From: JAVVHH01 sp964613945
Lineage (GTDB): Bacteria > Pseudomonadota > Alphaproteobacteria > Acetobacterales > Acetobacteraceae
Direction of reading: 5' to 3'
Length of the DNA: 64,000 nt
NCBI GenBank assembly: GCA_964613945.1
Contig: CAZTJC010000001.1
Span: forward strand, 186,001-250,000
Every line of letters begins with the position of its first letter. Position 1 is the stretch's first letter. Positions 51,708 to 60,992 of the stretch are shown here, in pieces. The notes beneath the pieces are model-generated. The model made no database searches and was not told the origin of the DNA. It was given only the letters and a program-made list of their open reading frames with translations. The translations under genes were made by a program, and so were the position numbers.

Positions 51708-54541
51708 GAAGAGAGCGCCCGATCCAACACCACCACCGAATGCACCGCTCGGCGCCCCGTGAGATCGCGGATCTGATGCCGGCATGACGTCCCGTCGGCC
51801 ACAATCCAATCCGCCGCGCCCGCCGCCCGCACCGCCGGCGCCAGGCTTCGCTCCCCCATCGCCCGGCTGACTTCCTGGGTTTCCGAGCCATAGCCGAAGG
51901 CTCCCGCCATTCCGCAACAGGAACTCTCGATCGGCTCAACCGCAAGCCCGTCGACCTGCCGCAGCGTCGCCAGCGTGCCGGCGAAAGCGCCGAACGCTTT
52001 CTGGTGACAATGCCCATGTACATGCGCGCGCGCCGTCGCCTGCATCCCGGGCACACCTTCCCGCGCCAGAAACTCCCCGATCAGCGACGCACGCCCGGCC
52101 AGCTCGTCGGCCGCCGCGCCCGGCAGCAGCGACCGGAACTCGTCACGCAGCGTCAGCAGGCAAGAGGGCTCCAGCCCCACCACCGGCATCCCGCCCGCCA
52201 GTGCCGCAATAGTGCGCCGTGCCTCCGATCGTGCGCGCTCCACCAGCCCGGCGGCCAGATAGGTCCGCCCGCAGCACAGCCGCTGCTTCGGCATCACTGC
52301 CCGGTAACCCGCCGCTCGCAGCACGCGCTGCGCCGCCTGCAGGTTTTCCGGCTCGAACGCCTTGGTGAACGTGTCCGCGAACAGCAGCACGTCACCCTTG
52401 GGTGCCGGCCCGCCGGCATCCCACCGCCGCGCCCGCGCGCTCCAGGCTGGCAGCGGCCGCTCGGCGGCGAACCCGATCGTCTCCCCCACGCGCCGCAACG
52501 CCGCCGATCGATTGCGGAAGTTCAGCACCGGGGCGAAATGCCGCGCGATCCCGGCATAGCGCGGCAACTCCGCCACCAACCGCTCGCGCGCCGACACACC
52601 ATGGGTTCTCACCCGAGCCGCGGTCGCCTCGATCTTCATCTTTGCCATGTCGACGCCGGTCGGACACTCCCGTCGGCACGCCTTGCAGGACACGCACAGC
52701 TTCAACGCGTCGTGCACGTCGTCGGACGCCAGCGCCTCGGTGCCCAACTGCCCGGTCAGCGCCAGCCGCAGCGTGTTCGCCCGCCCTCGCGTGAGGTGCT
52801 GCTCGTCCCGCGTGACGCGGTAACTCGGGCACATGCTCCCCGCCTCGAAGGCGCGGCAGGTGCCGTTGTTGTTGCACATCTCGACGGCCGCCAGCATGCC
52901 GCCCACCGGCCCGGCATGCTCGCTCCAATCCAGCACCGGCGCGACCGGCAAAGCTGCGTAATCAGGCCCGTATCGGAACAGGCTGCGGTCATCCATGCGC
53001 GGCGGGTGCACGATCCGGTTCGGATTGAGCGTCGCCGCCGGGTCGAACGCGTCCTTGACCGCCTCGAATGCACTGACGATCCGCGCGCCGAACATCTCCC
53101 GGTGGAACTCGGACCGAACGATCCCGTCGCCGTGCTCGCCGCTATGCGAGCCCTTGTATTCCCGCACCAGCGCGAAGCATTCCTCCGCTACCGCCCGCAT
53201 CGTGCGCACGTCGGCCGGGTCCTTCATGTTCAGCACCGGCCGCACGTGCAGGCAGCCGACGCTGGCATGGGCGTACCAGGTTCCCTTAGTCCCGTGGGTG
53301 GCGAACACCTCGTTCAGCCGTTCGGTGTAATCGGCCAAATCGTCCAGCCCGACCGCGCAATCCTCGATGAACGAGACCGGCTTGCCGTCCCCTTTCATGC
53401 TCATCATGATGTTCAGCCCGGCCTCGCGCACCGCCGCGATCTCGCCCTGGAACCCGGCCTCCGTCGCCCGTATCACGGCGCCAGGATAGCCGAGATCCGC
53501 CATCGCGATCTCGAGTTCGGCCAGCTTGCCCAGCAGCACTCCCTCGTCGTCACCATGGAACTCGACGATCAGCAGCGAGTCCGGCTCCCCGATCACCATC
53601 TGGTCGATGGTCTTTCGGTAGATCGCGATTCCCCGCCCCAGGTCGATCATGGTCCGGTCTACCAGTTCGACCGCTTCCGGCCTCAACTCGACCAGATGCC
53701 GCGTTGCCGCCATCGCCGCCCGGAAATTCGGGAACTGGCAAATCCCCAATACCTTACGTGGCTTGATCGGCTGCAACTGCAGCTCGATCGCCATCGAAAG
53801 CCCCAGCGTCCCCTCCGACCCCACCAGCAACCGCGCCAGGTTCTGCTGCGCGCCCGGCACCAGTGCCTGCAGATTGTATCCGCCGACCCGCCTCAGCTGC
53901 TTCGGGAAACGCGCCGCGATCTCTCCGGCCTCTGCCGCCCCGATCTCCTGGAGCCGCTGCAATAGCTCGGCCGGTACCTCGCCATCACCGAACCGGCACC
54001 GCGTTCCGTCCGCCAGCAAGGCGTCGATGGCTCTGACGTTATCCGCCATTAGCCCGTAGCGGATGCTTTTCGAGCCGCAAGAATTATTGGCCGTCATGCC
54101 GCCGATCGTCGCCCGCGCATGTGTCGACGGATCGACCGGGAAGAACAGCCCGTGCGGCTTCAGCGCCGTGTTCAGATGGTTGAGCACGATGCCCGGCTCC
54201 ACCCGAACCGTTCGTCCCGCGACGTCCAAGTCAAGAATTGAGCGCAGATACTTGGTGTAATCGATCACCAGCGCCCGGTTCACCGTCTGTCCGCACTGGC
54301 TCGTTCCGCCGCCCCGCGCCAGCACCGGCACGCCATGCTCGCGCGCGATGGCCAACCCGGCCTCCACGTCGGCGACGGTTCGCGGCACCAGCACACCGAT
54401 CGGCTCGACCTGGTAGATCGACGCGTCCGTGCTGTACCGCCCCCGATCGCCGCGCGAGAACAACACCTCGCTGGACGTCTCCCGCCGCAGCCGCTGCGCC
54501 AGCCGCACATCGCCCAACGGCACCTGTACCCGCTCCAGCAT
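51686..54541 (-). CDS. FAD-binding 2-hydroxyacid (D-lactate/D-2-hydroxyglutarate-type) dehydrogenase with Fe-S domain
   Basis: 951 residues, a fusion of GlcD-like and GlcF-like parts as in YdiJ. FAD-binding domain: VPVLARGGGTSQCGQTVNRA and TIGGMTANNSCGSKSIRYGL. The FAD-linked oxidase C-terminal domain contains GTWYAHASVGCLHVRPVLNM and EYKGSHSGEHGDGIVRSEF. A ferredoxin-type segment has CVSCKACRRECPTGVDMAKM and NNNGTCRAFEAGSMCPSYR. CCG domains close it (RLCCGRTYLAAGL; SSCCGMAGAFGYGSE). It oxidises a D-2-hydroxy acid and passes electrons to the respiratory chain. The ATG at 54541 is the family start. It follows the glyoxylate aminotransferase gene by 10 nt. Confidence 0.9.
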   Translation of the reverse strand: MLERVQVPLGDVRLAQRLRRETSSEVLFSRGDRGRYSTDASIYQVEPIGVLVPRTVADVEAGLAIAREHGVPVLARGGGTSQCGQTVNRALVIDYTKYLRSILDLDVAGRTVRVEPGIVLNHLNTALKPHGLFFPVDPSTHARATIGGMTANNSCGSKSIRYGLMADNVRAIDALLADGTRCRFGDGEVPAELLQRLQEIGAAEAGEIAARFPKQLRRVGGYNLQALVPGAQQNLARLLVGSEGTLGLSMAIELQLQPIKPRKVLGICQFPNFRAAMAATRHLVELRPEAVELVDRTMIDLGRGIAIYRKTIDQMVIGEPDSLLIVEFHGDDEGVLLGKLAELEIAMADLGYPGAVIRATEAGFQGEIAAVREAGLNIMMSMKGDGKPVSFIEDCAVGLDDLADYTERLNEVFATHGTKGTWYAHASVGCLHVRPVLNMKDPADVRTMRAVAEECFALVREYKGSHSGEHGDGIVRSEFHREMFGARIVSAFEAVKDAFDPAATLNPNRIVHPPRMDDRSLFRYGPDYAALPVAPVLDWSEHAGPVGGMLAAVEMCNNNGTCRAFEAGSMCPSYRVTRDEQHLTRGRANTLRLALTGQLGTEALASDDVHDALKLCVSCKACRRECPTGVDMAKMKIEATAARVRTHGVSARERLVAELPRYAGIARHFAPVLNFRNRSAALRRVGETIGFAAERPLPAWSARARRWDAGGPAPKGDVLLFADTFTKAFEPENLQAAQRVLRAAGYRAVMPKQRLCCGRTYLAAGLVERARSEARRTIAALAGGMPVVGLEPSCLLTLRDEFRSLLPGAAADELAGRASLIGEFLAREGVPGMQATARAHVHGHCHQKAFGAFAGTLATLRQVDGLAVEPIESSCCGMAGAFGYGSETQEVSRAMGERSLAPAVRAAGAADWIVADGTSCRHQIRDLTGRRAVHSVVVLDRALSSQASDGS

Positions 54542-54551
54542 TACCGGGATC

Positions 54552-55745
54552 CTAGGCTGCCATCTGCGCCGTCTTGCCGCCACGCCTGGCCAGGACATCC
54601 ATCGCCGCCGCGACGCCCGCCTGCCGATGCGGCACTCCCGCCACCGACAACCCCATCTCGACCCCGGCCAGGGTTCCCATCAGCATCAGGTCGTTGAAAT
54701 GGCCCAGATGCCCGATCCGGAACACCCGCCCTTTGACCTTGCCCAGCCCCGTTCCCAGCGACATGTCGTACTGCTCGAGCACGGCCTTGCGCAGCGCGTC
54801 CGCATCATGGCCCTCCGGCATCAGGATCGCCGTCATCGCCGGGCTGCATTCACGCTCGTCGGTCGCCAACACCTCGAGCCCCCAGGCCCGCACCGCCGCC
54901 CGCGTCGCCGCTCCATGCCGCGCATGTCGTGCGAACACGTTGTCGAGTCCCTCCTCGTGCAACATCGCGATCGCCTCGCGCAGCCCATACAGCAGGTTCG
55001 TCGCCGGCGTGTACGGGAAGTAAAAGGTCTCGTTGCTCACCAGCATCGCCCGCCAATCCCAGTAGGACCGCCGCATTCCGCTCCGCTCAGAAACGGCCCG
55101 CGCCTTTTTCGAGATCGCGTTGAAGCTCAGCCCGGGCGGCAGCATCAGCCCCTTCTGTGACCCGGCCACCGTCACATCCACGCCCCACGCGTCGTGCCGA
55201 TACTCGACACTCCCCAGCGAAGAGATCGTATCCACCATCAGCAGCGCCGGGTGCCCGGCCCGATCCATGGCTGCCCGCACCGCCGGCACTTGCGTGACCA
55301 CCCCCGTGCTGGTCTCGTTATGCACGACCATCACTGCCTTGATTGCGTGCCCCGCATCCGCCGCCAAGCGCCGCTCGACGTCCGCCGCATCGACCCCGTG
55401 GCGCCAGTCGCCCGGCACGAACTCCACCTCCAGCCCGAGCCGCCCCGCCATCTCGCGCCACAATGTCGCGAACTGTCCCGTCTCGTACATCAGCACCCGA
55501 TCGCCGACGTCCAACACGTTGACGATCGCGGCTTCCCAGGCCCCTGTCCCGCTGGCGGGGTAGATCACCACATCGCCGCTGGTCTGGAACACGCTCCGCA
55601 TGCCGTCCAACACCGCCCGTCCGAGCTCGGCGAACTCGGGCCCGCGATGGTCGATGGTTGGCATGTCGATGGCCCGCAACACCCGGTCGGGCACGTTGGT
55701 CGGCCCTGGTATCTGCAGAAAGTGGCGTCCCGTGTGCAGTGCCAT
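54552..55745 (-). CDS. Serine/alanine-glyoxylate aminotransferase family protein
   Basis: 397 residues. PLP-dependent class V aminotransferase. FLQIPGPTNVPDRVLRAIDM opens it; the PLP-binding Lys is in VTVAGSQKGLMLPPGLSFNA, with ALLMVDTISSLGSVEYRHDA upstream supplying the cofactor Asp. It resembles serine-glyoxylate aminotransferase (SgaA) more than animal AGT. It would make glycine from glyoxylate. Co-transcribed with an FAD/Fe-S hydroxyacid dehydrogenase, so the pair may handle glycolate/glyoxylate. AAGAGGA lies 11 nt before the ATG. Confidence 0.9.
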   Translation of the reverse strand: MALHTGRHFLQIPGPTNVPDRVLRAIDMPTIDHRGPEFAELGRAVLDGMRSVFQTSGDVVIYPASGTGAWEAAIVNVLDVGDRVLMYETGQFATLWREMAGRLGLEVEFVPGDWRHGVDAADVERRLAADAGHAIKAVMVVHNETSTGVVTQVPAVRAAMDRAGHPALLMVDTISSLGSVEYRHDAWGVDVTVAGSQKGLMLPPGLSFNAISKKARAVSERSGMRRSYWDWRAMLVSNETFYFPYTPATNLLYGLREAIAMLHEEGLDNVFARHARHGAATRAAVRAWGLEVLATDERECSPAMTAILMPEGHDADALRKAVLEQYDMSLGTGLGKVKGRVFRIGHLGHFNDLMLMGTLAGVEMGLSVAGVPHRQAGVAAAMDVLARRGGKTAQMAA

Positions 55746-55901
55746 GGCTGGTTTCCTCTTGGCTTTGCTGGAACACACTCCCTTTCCCGCTGCCCCGCAA
55801 CCCACCCGAAATCACGACAACGAGCCTACAGCCAGGCGACTGAATACTCGGGTATGACCACAAACCGGCGCCATCGCCGGCCAACCAAGTTTTTGAGGCC
55901 C

Positions 55902-56531
55902 ATGCGCACCCCTGCCCCGGTTCACGAGCCCACGCTGGAACGGCCTCTCGGGCTCATCCTCGCCGGTGGTCTGTCACGTCGGATGGGAGGTGGTGATAAA
56001 GCTCTGCGGTTGCTGGTCGGACAACCGATGCTGGCCCACATCGGTGCCCGCCTCGCCCCGCAAGTCGCCGGACTCGTCCTCAGCGCCAACGGCGACCCGG
56101 CCCGCTTCGCGCCGTTCGGCCTCCTGGTTCTGCCCGACGACACTGCCGATCATCCCGGCCCTCTTGCCGGCATCCTTGCTGGCCTCGATCACGCTGCCGC
56201 TCACGGGCATCACTGGCTGGTTTCCGTTCCCGCCGACGCGCCCTTTCTTCCGTCCGATCTCGTGGCTCGCCTGCAGCAAGCTCGGCAGAACGATCAGGCG
56301 GGCATGGCCATCGCCGCATCCGCCGGCCGCAGCCATCCGGTCGTCGGCCTCTGGCCCGTGACGATGCGCGATCGGCTCCGCGCGGCGTTGCAGGCGGGTC
56401 AACGCCGGGTCACGGCGCTGACGGGTGACGCTGCTCTCGCGACTTGGGCCGATACACCGATCGACCCTTTCTTGAACATCAACACGCCAGCCGACCTGGC
56501 GGCCGCGGAAGCGCTTATGGCGGAGCGATGA
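55902..56531 (+). CDS. mobA: Molybdenum cofactor guanylyltransferase
   Basis: 209 residues. Joins GMP to molybdopterin to form MGD. Motifs: LGLILAGGLSRRMGGGDKAL (nucleotide loop), LPDDTADHPGPLAGILAGLD, VSVPADAPFLPSDLVARLQQ, and FLNINTPADLAAAEAL. The canonical Cys-Asp-x-Pro loop is PADAPF here. GAGG precedes the ATG at 55902; an in-frame ATG at 55854 would add 16 basic residues. It stands alone, divergent from the aminotransferase and convergent on the oxidoreductase. Confidence 0.9.
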   Translation: MRTPAPVHEPTLERPLGLILAGGLSRRMGGGDKALRLLVGQPMLAHIGARLAPQVAGLVLSANGDPARFAPFGLLVLPDDTADHPGPLAGILAGLDHAAAHGHHWLVSVPADAPFLPSDLVARLQQARQNDQAGMAIAASAGRSHPVVGLWPVTMRDRLRAALQAGQRRVTALTGDAALATWADTPIDPFLNINTPADLAAAEALMAER

Positions 56532-56585
56532 GCCCCAACCAGATGGCGGATCCGGCCCGGCACAAGGCGCTGGGCCGGATTTTGC

Positions 56586-57707
56586 TTACTCGGCGGCGTG
56601 CAATTGCTTGCCGTCCATCGCCGGATAATCGGTGTAGCCGTGCTCGTCGCCGCCATACCAGGTGCTTTTGTCCGATTGGACCAGCGGCGCCCCGACCTTG
56701 ATCCGCTCGACCAGATCGGGATTGCTGATATAGGGCCGCCCAAAACACACCAGGTCCGCCAGATCGTCGGCTCGTGCTGCCAGCGCCAGCGCGCCGTCGT
56801 AGCCGTTATTGGCCATGTAGAGGCCGTTGAACCGCTTGCGTAGCCCCTGGTACGACACGCCCATGATCTCGTCGCGCGCACCCTGTGTCGCACCCTCGAT
56901 GAGGTGCATGTAGGCCAGGCTGAACTTGTTGAGCTCGTCGATCAGCATGCCGTACGTGCCCATCGGATCGCTGTCCAGTGGCGTGTTACCCACTTGCGGA
57001 GTGATCGGCGACAGCCGGATGCCGACGCGGTCCGCTCCCAATACGCCGGTCACGGCCTCGGTAACCTCGAGCACGATGCGCAGGCGGTTCTCGACCGATC
57101 CGCCGTAGCGATCCGTCCGCTTGTTGGTGCTGTCGCGGATGAACTGGTCGAGCAGATAGGCATTGGCGGCGTGGATCTCGACCCCGTCGAACCCGGCCTT
57201 GGCGGCGCACTCCGCCGCATGCGCGTAGTCCTTGACGATGCCCGGGATCTCGTCCGTTTCGAGTGCCCGCGGAGTCACATGGTCCTGGAACCCGGTCTCG
57301 GTGAACGCCTTGCCCTCGGGCTTGATGGCCGATGGCGCAACCGGCAACTGGCCGCCGGGCTGCAGGCTCGGATGGCTGATGCGGCCAACGTGCCAGAGTT
57401 GGCAGACGATATGCCCGCCCTTGGCATGCACGGCGTCGGTGACCTTGCGCCAGCCGGCAACTTGCTCGTCGGTATAGATGCCGGGCGTGTAGGCGTAGCC
57501 CTTGCCCTGTTGCGAGATGTTCGTCGCCTCCGTCACGATCAGGCCGGCGGTCGCGCGCTGCGCGTAATACTCCACGTTCATCGGGCCTGGCACCCCGCCC
57601 TCGCCCACCCGGCTGCGCGTGAGCGGTGCCATGGCGATGCGGTTCGCGAGGATCATCTTGCCCATCTGGACCGGCTGGAACAGGTCGCTGGACGTCGCGT
57701 CACTCAT
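56586..57707 (-). CDS. nemA: Old yellow enzyme-family alkene reductase (NemA-like)
   Basis: 373 residues. FMN-dependent TIM barrel that reduces activated C=C bonds or nitro/nitrate esters. LANRIAMAPLTRSR carries the FMN-contacting Thr; the substrate His-Asn pair is in DGVEIHAANAYLLDQFIRDS, followed by the signature RTDRYGGSVENRLRIVLEV. LVCFGRPYISNPDLVERIK binds the FMN phosphate. The ATG at 57707 has AGGAGA 6 nt before it. It is a single-gene unit; no regulator is next to it. Confidence 0.93.
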   Translation of the reverse strand: MSDATSSDLFQPVQMGKMILANRIAMAPLTRSRVGEGGVPGPMNVEYYAQRATAGLIVTEATNISQQGKGYAYTPGIYTDEQVAGWRKVTDAVHAKGGHIVCQLWHVGRISHPSLQPGGQLPVAPSAIKPEGKAFTETGFQDHVTPRALETDEIPGIVKDYAHAAECAAKAGFDGVEIHAANAYLLDQFIRDSTNKRTDRYGGSVENRLRIVLEVTEAVTGVLGADRVGIRLSPITPQVGNTPLDSDPMGTYGMLIDELNKFSLAYMHLIEGATQGARDEIMGVSYQGLRKRFNGLYMANNGYDGALALAARADDLADLVCFGRPYISNPDLVERIKVGAPLVQSDKSTWYGGDEHGYTDYPAMDGKQLHAAE

Positions 57708-57781
57708 AGGTAGTCTCCTGATTGTCGTCCCCGCGACATGGGGCATTGCCGCAGCGCAGCAAAGTCACTCGCCCGTGATGG

Positions 57782-59266
57782 TTAGCCACCCGCGAGCCGT
57801 GCCGGTCTGCGCGACAGCAGCGCCAGCAGATCCGCTTCAGGCCCGTCCGGCCGGCCGCACAGCAGCCATAATCCCAGCAGCACCAATCCATACGCCGCCG
57901 CACCCAGCAGGACCGCCCCGATCATCGCCGGCACGCCGATGCCCTGCCACCCGAGTCCGGACAACCAGAGCACTCCTGCCATGCCCCCTGTCGCCAACAC
58001 ACAGCGCCACATGCGCGGCCCCAACCCACGCGCGAGCGGCAGCCCGAGCCGACGCATCGCCCACACCGCCGACAGGCTCTGCTCGACCGCGATGCCCACT
58101 CCAGCCGCTACCGCGGCCCCGAACAGTCCATAGGTCGGAATCAGGACCCACAGGAGGAACAGCCGCAGCACCGTCGCTCCCACGGTAATCGCCAGCGACA
58201 CCCGCATATGCCCCTGCGCCAGGAACAACGTCTGCCCGACCATGCCGAAGACTGTGAGGCATAATGGGATACCGAGAACCTGCATTACCGGCACTGCAGC
58301 CTCCCAGCCCGGCCCGAAGGCCAGCATGATCAACGGATAGGCCACCGCCGACATGCCGACCCCGGCCGGAAACGTCAGCAGCGCCATCGTCGAGACCAGC
58401 CGCAACCAGGTCTCGCCCGCATCTTCCTCCTCCCGCCATGCCGCCGCGAACCCGGCAAAGGCCGCCCGCGTCAACGGCGAGATCAACTCCGTCACCGGTA
58501 ACCCGGCGATCTCATACCCCAGCGCGTAGAAGCCGACCGATGCCGAACTCATCGCCCGCCCGACCATCATCGTATCCACTCGGTCCCGCAGCGCGCCCGC
58601 GCCGGCGATCACCGAGTTCCACACCGAATAGCCAGCAATCTGCCGCCATGCCGTCAGGCGAAAGCGTGGTCGATACGGATGCATCGTGTAGCTGAACAGC
58701 ACCCGAAACACTTGGTTGGAGACGATACCCGCGATCAGCGCCCAATACGTGCGCAACACGACCGCCGCCGTGATCGCCACGACGATGCTGAGCACGCGCG
58801 GGAGCAAATAAAGCTGAAACTCGCGCCAGAACTCGAAATCACGCCGGAACTCGATTGTCCCCACGTTAATGAGGTTCTCGATCAGCACCGTTGCCCCGAG
58901 CGCGATCAAGACGTCGGCCAGCCTCGGGTCGCCGAAGAACCGCGCCGCCGGCACGGCCACGATAGCCACGATCAGGAACACGACGGCGCCGCGCAGCACG
59001 GACAACGTGAACGCCGTGTCCATCAGCGCCGGCGTCGGCGATTTGTGCCGGATCACGCCTTCCTCGATCCCGATCCAGGAAAACGCCTCGATCGACACGG
59101 AGAAACTGGACGCCAAGGCGATCAGTCCGAAATCCGCCGGTGCCAGCAACCGCACCAGCACAAGCGTGCTCAGCAGGCCAAGCGTCCGCGTCATCATGCG
59201 CCAGGCTACGACCCAACTCGCCCCGCGCGCTGTTTTCTCCAAAATCGAATCGCCGTCCTGGCTCAC
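57782..59266 (-). CDS. Oligosaccharide flippase (MATE/Wzx-type, WzxC-like)
   Basis: 494 residues with about 12-14 membrane helices. SWVVAWRMMTRTLGLLSTLV and LVRLLAPADFGLIALASSFS are typical of WzxC/LPS-biosynthesis flippases; the middle has SVWNSVIAGAGALRDRVDTM and FYALGYEIAGLPVTELISPL, and the end VLIPTYGLFGAAVAAGVGIA. It would flip lipid-linked glycan units across the inner membrane. No glycosyltransferase or polymerase gene adjoins; the nearest glycosyltransferase (family 25) is about 50 kb away in this window. Confidence 0.88.
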   Translation of the reverse strand: MSQDGDSILEKTARGASWVVAWRMMTRTLGLLSTLVLVRLLAPADFGLIALASSFSVSIEAFSWIGIEEGVIRHKSPTPALMDTAFTLSVLRGAVVFLIVAIVAVPAARFFGDPRLADVLIALGATVLIENLINVGTIEFRRDFEFWREFQLYLLPRVLSIVVAITAAVVLRTYWALIAGIVSNQVFRVLFSYTMHPYRPRFRLTAWRQIAGYSVWNSVIAGAGALRDRVDTMMVGRAMSSASVGFYALGYEIAGLPVTELISPLTRAAFAGFAAAWREEEDAGETWLRLVSTMALLTFPAGVGMSAVAYPLIMLAFGPGWEAAVPVMQVLGIPLCLTVFGMVGQTLFLAQGHMRVSLAITVGATVLRLFLLWVLIPTYGLFGAAVAAGVGIAVEQSLSAVWAMRRLGLPLARGLGPRMWRCVLATGGMAGVLWLSGLGWQGIGVPAMIGAVLLGAAAYGLVLLGLWLLCGRPDGPEADLLALLSRRPARLAGG

Positions 59267-59351
59267 CGATGCGACCCCACTTTTAAGACCGCACCGTAGC
59301 GCAAACTGCTTACCCGAACTTTAATCCTTGCCGATCCATTGAAGGAATCCA

Positions 59352-59373
59352 ATACAACCTAATTGAATTGTAT
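59352..59373. promoter_or_regulatory. AT-rich inverted repeat in divergent promoter region
   Basis: ATACAA (59352-59357) and TTGTAT (59368-59373) form an inverted repeat with a 10-nt gap, and ATACAACC-like sequence recurs at 59414. They lie in the 166-bp gap between the divergent flippase and receiver genes, which is markedly AT-rich against the window. A regulator site or promoter element is likely; no regulator is identified. Confidence 0.45.
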
Positions 59374-59432
59374 CGGAGGTACACACACTTTATGAGATAC
59401 GACAACCACGTCGATACAACCATTACGGGATC

Positions 59433-59819
59433 ATGACGTCAGAGCTTGCCGTTAATCCTCTCTCCATCTTGGTCGTCGACGACGAAGAGCCCATCCGTGA
59501 GATGCTCGGCTGGATGCTGGGCGATGCCGGCCATGTTGTCCATGAGGCATCGAACGGTGCCGACGCCCTGAGCTTCCTGCGCAGCCAGCAGCGCGTCGAT
59601 ATGGTCCTATCCGACATCAACATGCCGGGCATGGACGGCTTGGAACTCTGCTCCCTCGTCACGGCGGAATGGCCGGGCCTGCCGGTTCTGCTCATCAGTG
59701 GACGCCCACCGCCGGCGGGTGTCCGTGCCTTTATTGCCAAGCCCTTTCGATGGGACGTGCTCGCCACCGCGATCGCGACGTTGGCGGATACGGGGCGCCC
59801 GACGCGCGGGGATGCCTGA
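59433..59819 (+). CDS. Stand-alone response regulator receiver protein
   Basis: 128 residues, a single CheY-like domain with no output domain. Acidic pair in ILVVDDEEPIREMLGWML, phospho-acceptor Asp in MVLSDINMPGMDGLELC, switch Ser in VLLISG, and Lys in AFIAKPFRWDVLA. No kinase is adjacent. It may be a CheY/DivK-like shuttle or a phosphate sink. It is read from an AT-rich promoter region. The antiporter gene follows within about 90 nt. Confidence 0.9.
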   Translation: MTSELAVNPLSILVVDDEEPIREMLGWMLGDAGHVVHEASNGADALSFLRSQQRVDMVLSDINMPGMDGLELCSLVTAEWPGLPVLLISGRPPPAGVRAFIAKPFRWDVLATAIATLADTGRPTRGDA

Positions 59820-59908
59820 CGCCACCCTGTTGTGTCGAGTCGACGGACTTCGCTAGAAGGTCGCGAAAGAGGGCTGGCATCATCGCGACATCGACGCAAA
59901 CCAAGGGC

Positions 59909-60973
59909 TTGCTGGGCCTGCCGATCTGGACGGTGGCAGCACCGATCCTTGCCGTCGGTGCCTTGTTCCTCGGTGCACCCGCCACGCCATGGCTTGCGGC
60001 TCTCGACGCGGTCCTTCTCGGCACCGCCGTGCTGGCCGCCGTGCATCATGCCGAGACCATCGCCCATGCCCTCGGGGAACCGTATGGCTCGCTGCTTCTC
60101 GCTCTAGCCGTCACCGTCATCGAAACGGCGCTGATCGCGTCGATCATGATCAGCGAGGGCGACGGCGCCAGCGATTTGGCACGCGATACGGTTTTCGCGA
60201 CCATGATGATCGTGCTCAACGGCATCATCGGCCTGTGCCTGCTCGTCGGCGGCCGCCGACATCATGAGCAGAGCTTTACCCAGTATGGCGTGAGCGCCGG
60301 GCTGGCGATGATCTCGACGCTGACCGTGCTGGTGCTGGTGCTGCCGAACTACACCACCACGATGGCCGGCCCGGTTTATTCATCAACGCAACTCATCTTC
60401 GTCGCCGTCGTCTCGTTAATCATCTACGCCGCATTCGTCGTCGCGCAGACCATCCGTCATCGAGATTACTTTCTGCACGAAAATGGCACGGCGTCCGTCG
60501 GTCATGCCGTCGTCACGAGATCGACGGCGTGGGTTAGTTTCGTCTTCCTCATGGTCGGCCTCGTTGCCGTCGTTCTGTTGGCCAAGTCGCTGTCACCGAC
60601 GATCAAGCAGGCCGTCGCCGCAGCAGGCGCACCGCCGGCGATGGTCGGCGTCATCATCGCGCTGGTCGTCCTGCTGCCCGAAGCGATCGCGGCCCTTGGC
60701 GCCGCTCGCCGCGACGACCTGCAGACCAGCCTCAACCTCGCGATCGGTTCGGCCCTGGCCACCACCGGCCTGACGATCCCGGCCGTCGCCGCCGTCTCGC
60801 TTTGGCTACACCTCGACCTAGTGCTCGGCCTGTCGATCCGCGAGATCGTCCTGCTCGCCCTGACCTTGTTGGTCACATCGCTGTCGCTGGGAACCGGGCG
60901 CACGACGATCGTGCATGGCGTGATTCACCTGGTGCTGTTCGCGACATTCCTGTTCACGACCCTGGTTCCTTGA
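59909..60973 (+). CDS. chaA: Calcium:proton antiporter, ChaA/CaCA family (start uncertain)
   Basis: About 354 residues, ten or eleven hydrophobic helices. The CaCA alpha motifs with ion-binding glutamates are LLALAVTVIETALIASIMIS and VVLLPEAIAALGAARRDDLQ with SLNLAIGSALATTGLTIPAV. It probably exports Ca2+ or Na+/K+ against protons. No ATG or GTG precedes the first helix in this frame. TTG at 59909 gives M-LGLPIWTVAAPILAVG; alternatively an ATC pair at 59879/59882 follows AAGAGGG at ideal spacing. It lies behind the receiver gene. Confidence 0.82.
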   Translation: MLGLPIWTVAAPILAVGALFLGAPATPWLAALDAVLLGTAVLAAVHHAETIAHALGEPYGSLLLALAVTVIETALIASIMISEGDGASDLARDTVFATMMIVLNGIIGLCLLVGGRRHHEQSFTQYGVSAGLAMISTLTVLVLVLPNYTTTMAGPVYSSTQLIFVAVVSLIIYAAFVVAQTIRHRDYFLHENGTASVGHAVVTRSTAWVSFVFLMVGLVAVVLLAKSLSPTIKQAVAAAGAPPAMVGVIIALVVLLPEAIAALGAARRDDLQTSLNLAIGSALATTGLTIPAVAAVSLWLHLDLVLGLSIREIVLLALTLLVTSLSLGTGRTTIVHGVIHLVLFATFLFTTLVP

Positions 60974-60992
60974 AGTCGAGGTCGGTCGGAGA

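Noticed and set aside
52004..53965. 653-codon open frame opposite the FAD/Fe-S dehydrogenase
   Set aside because: Antisense artefact; composition (Arg/His/Gln-rich) is that of a mirrored high-GC gene.
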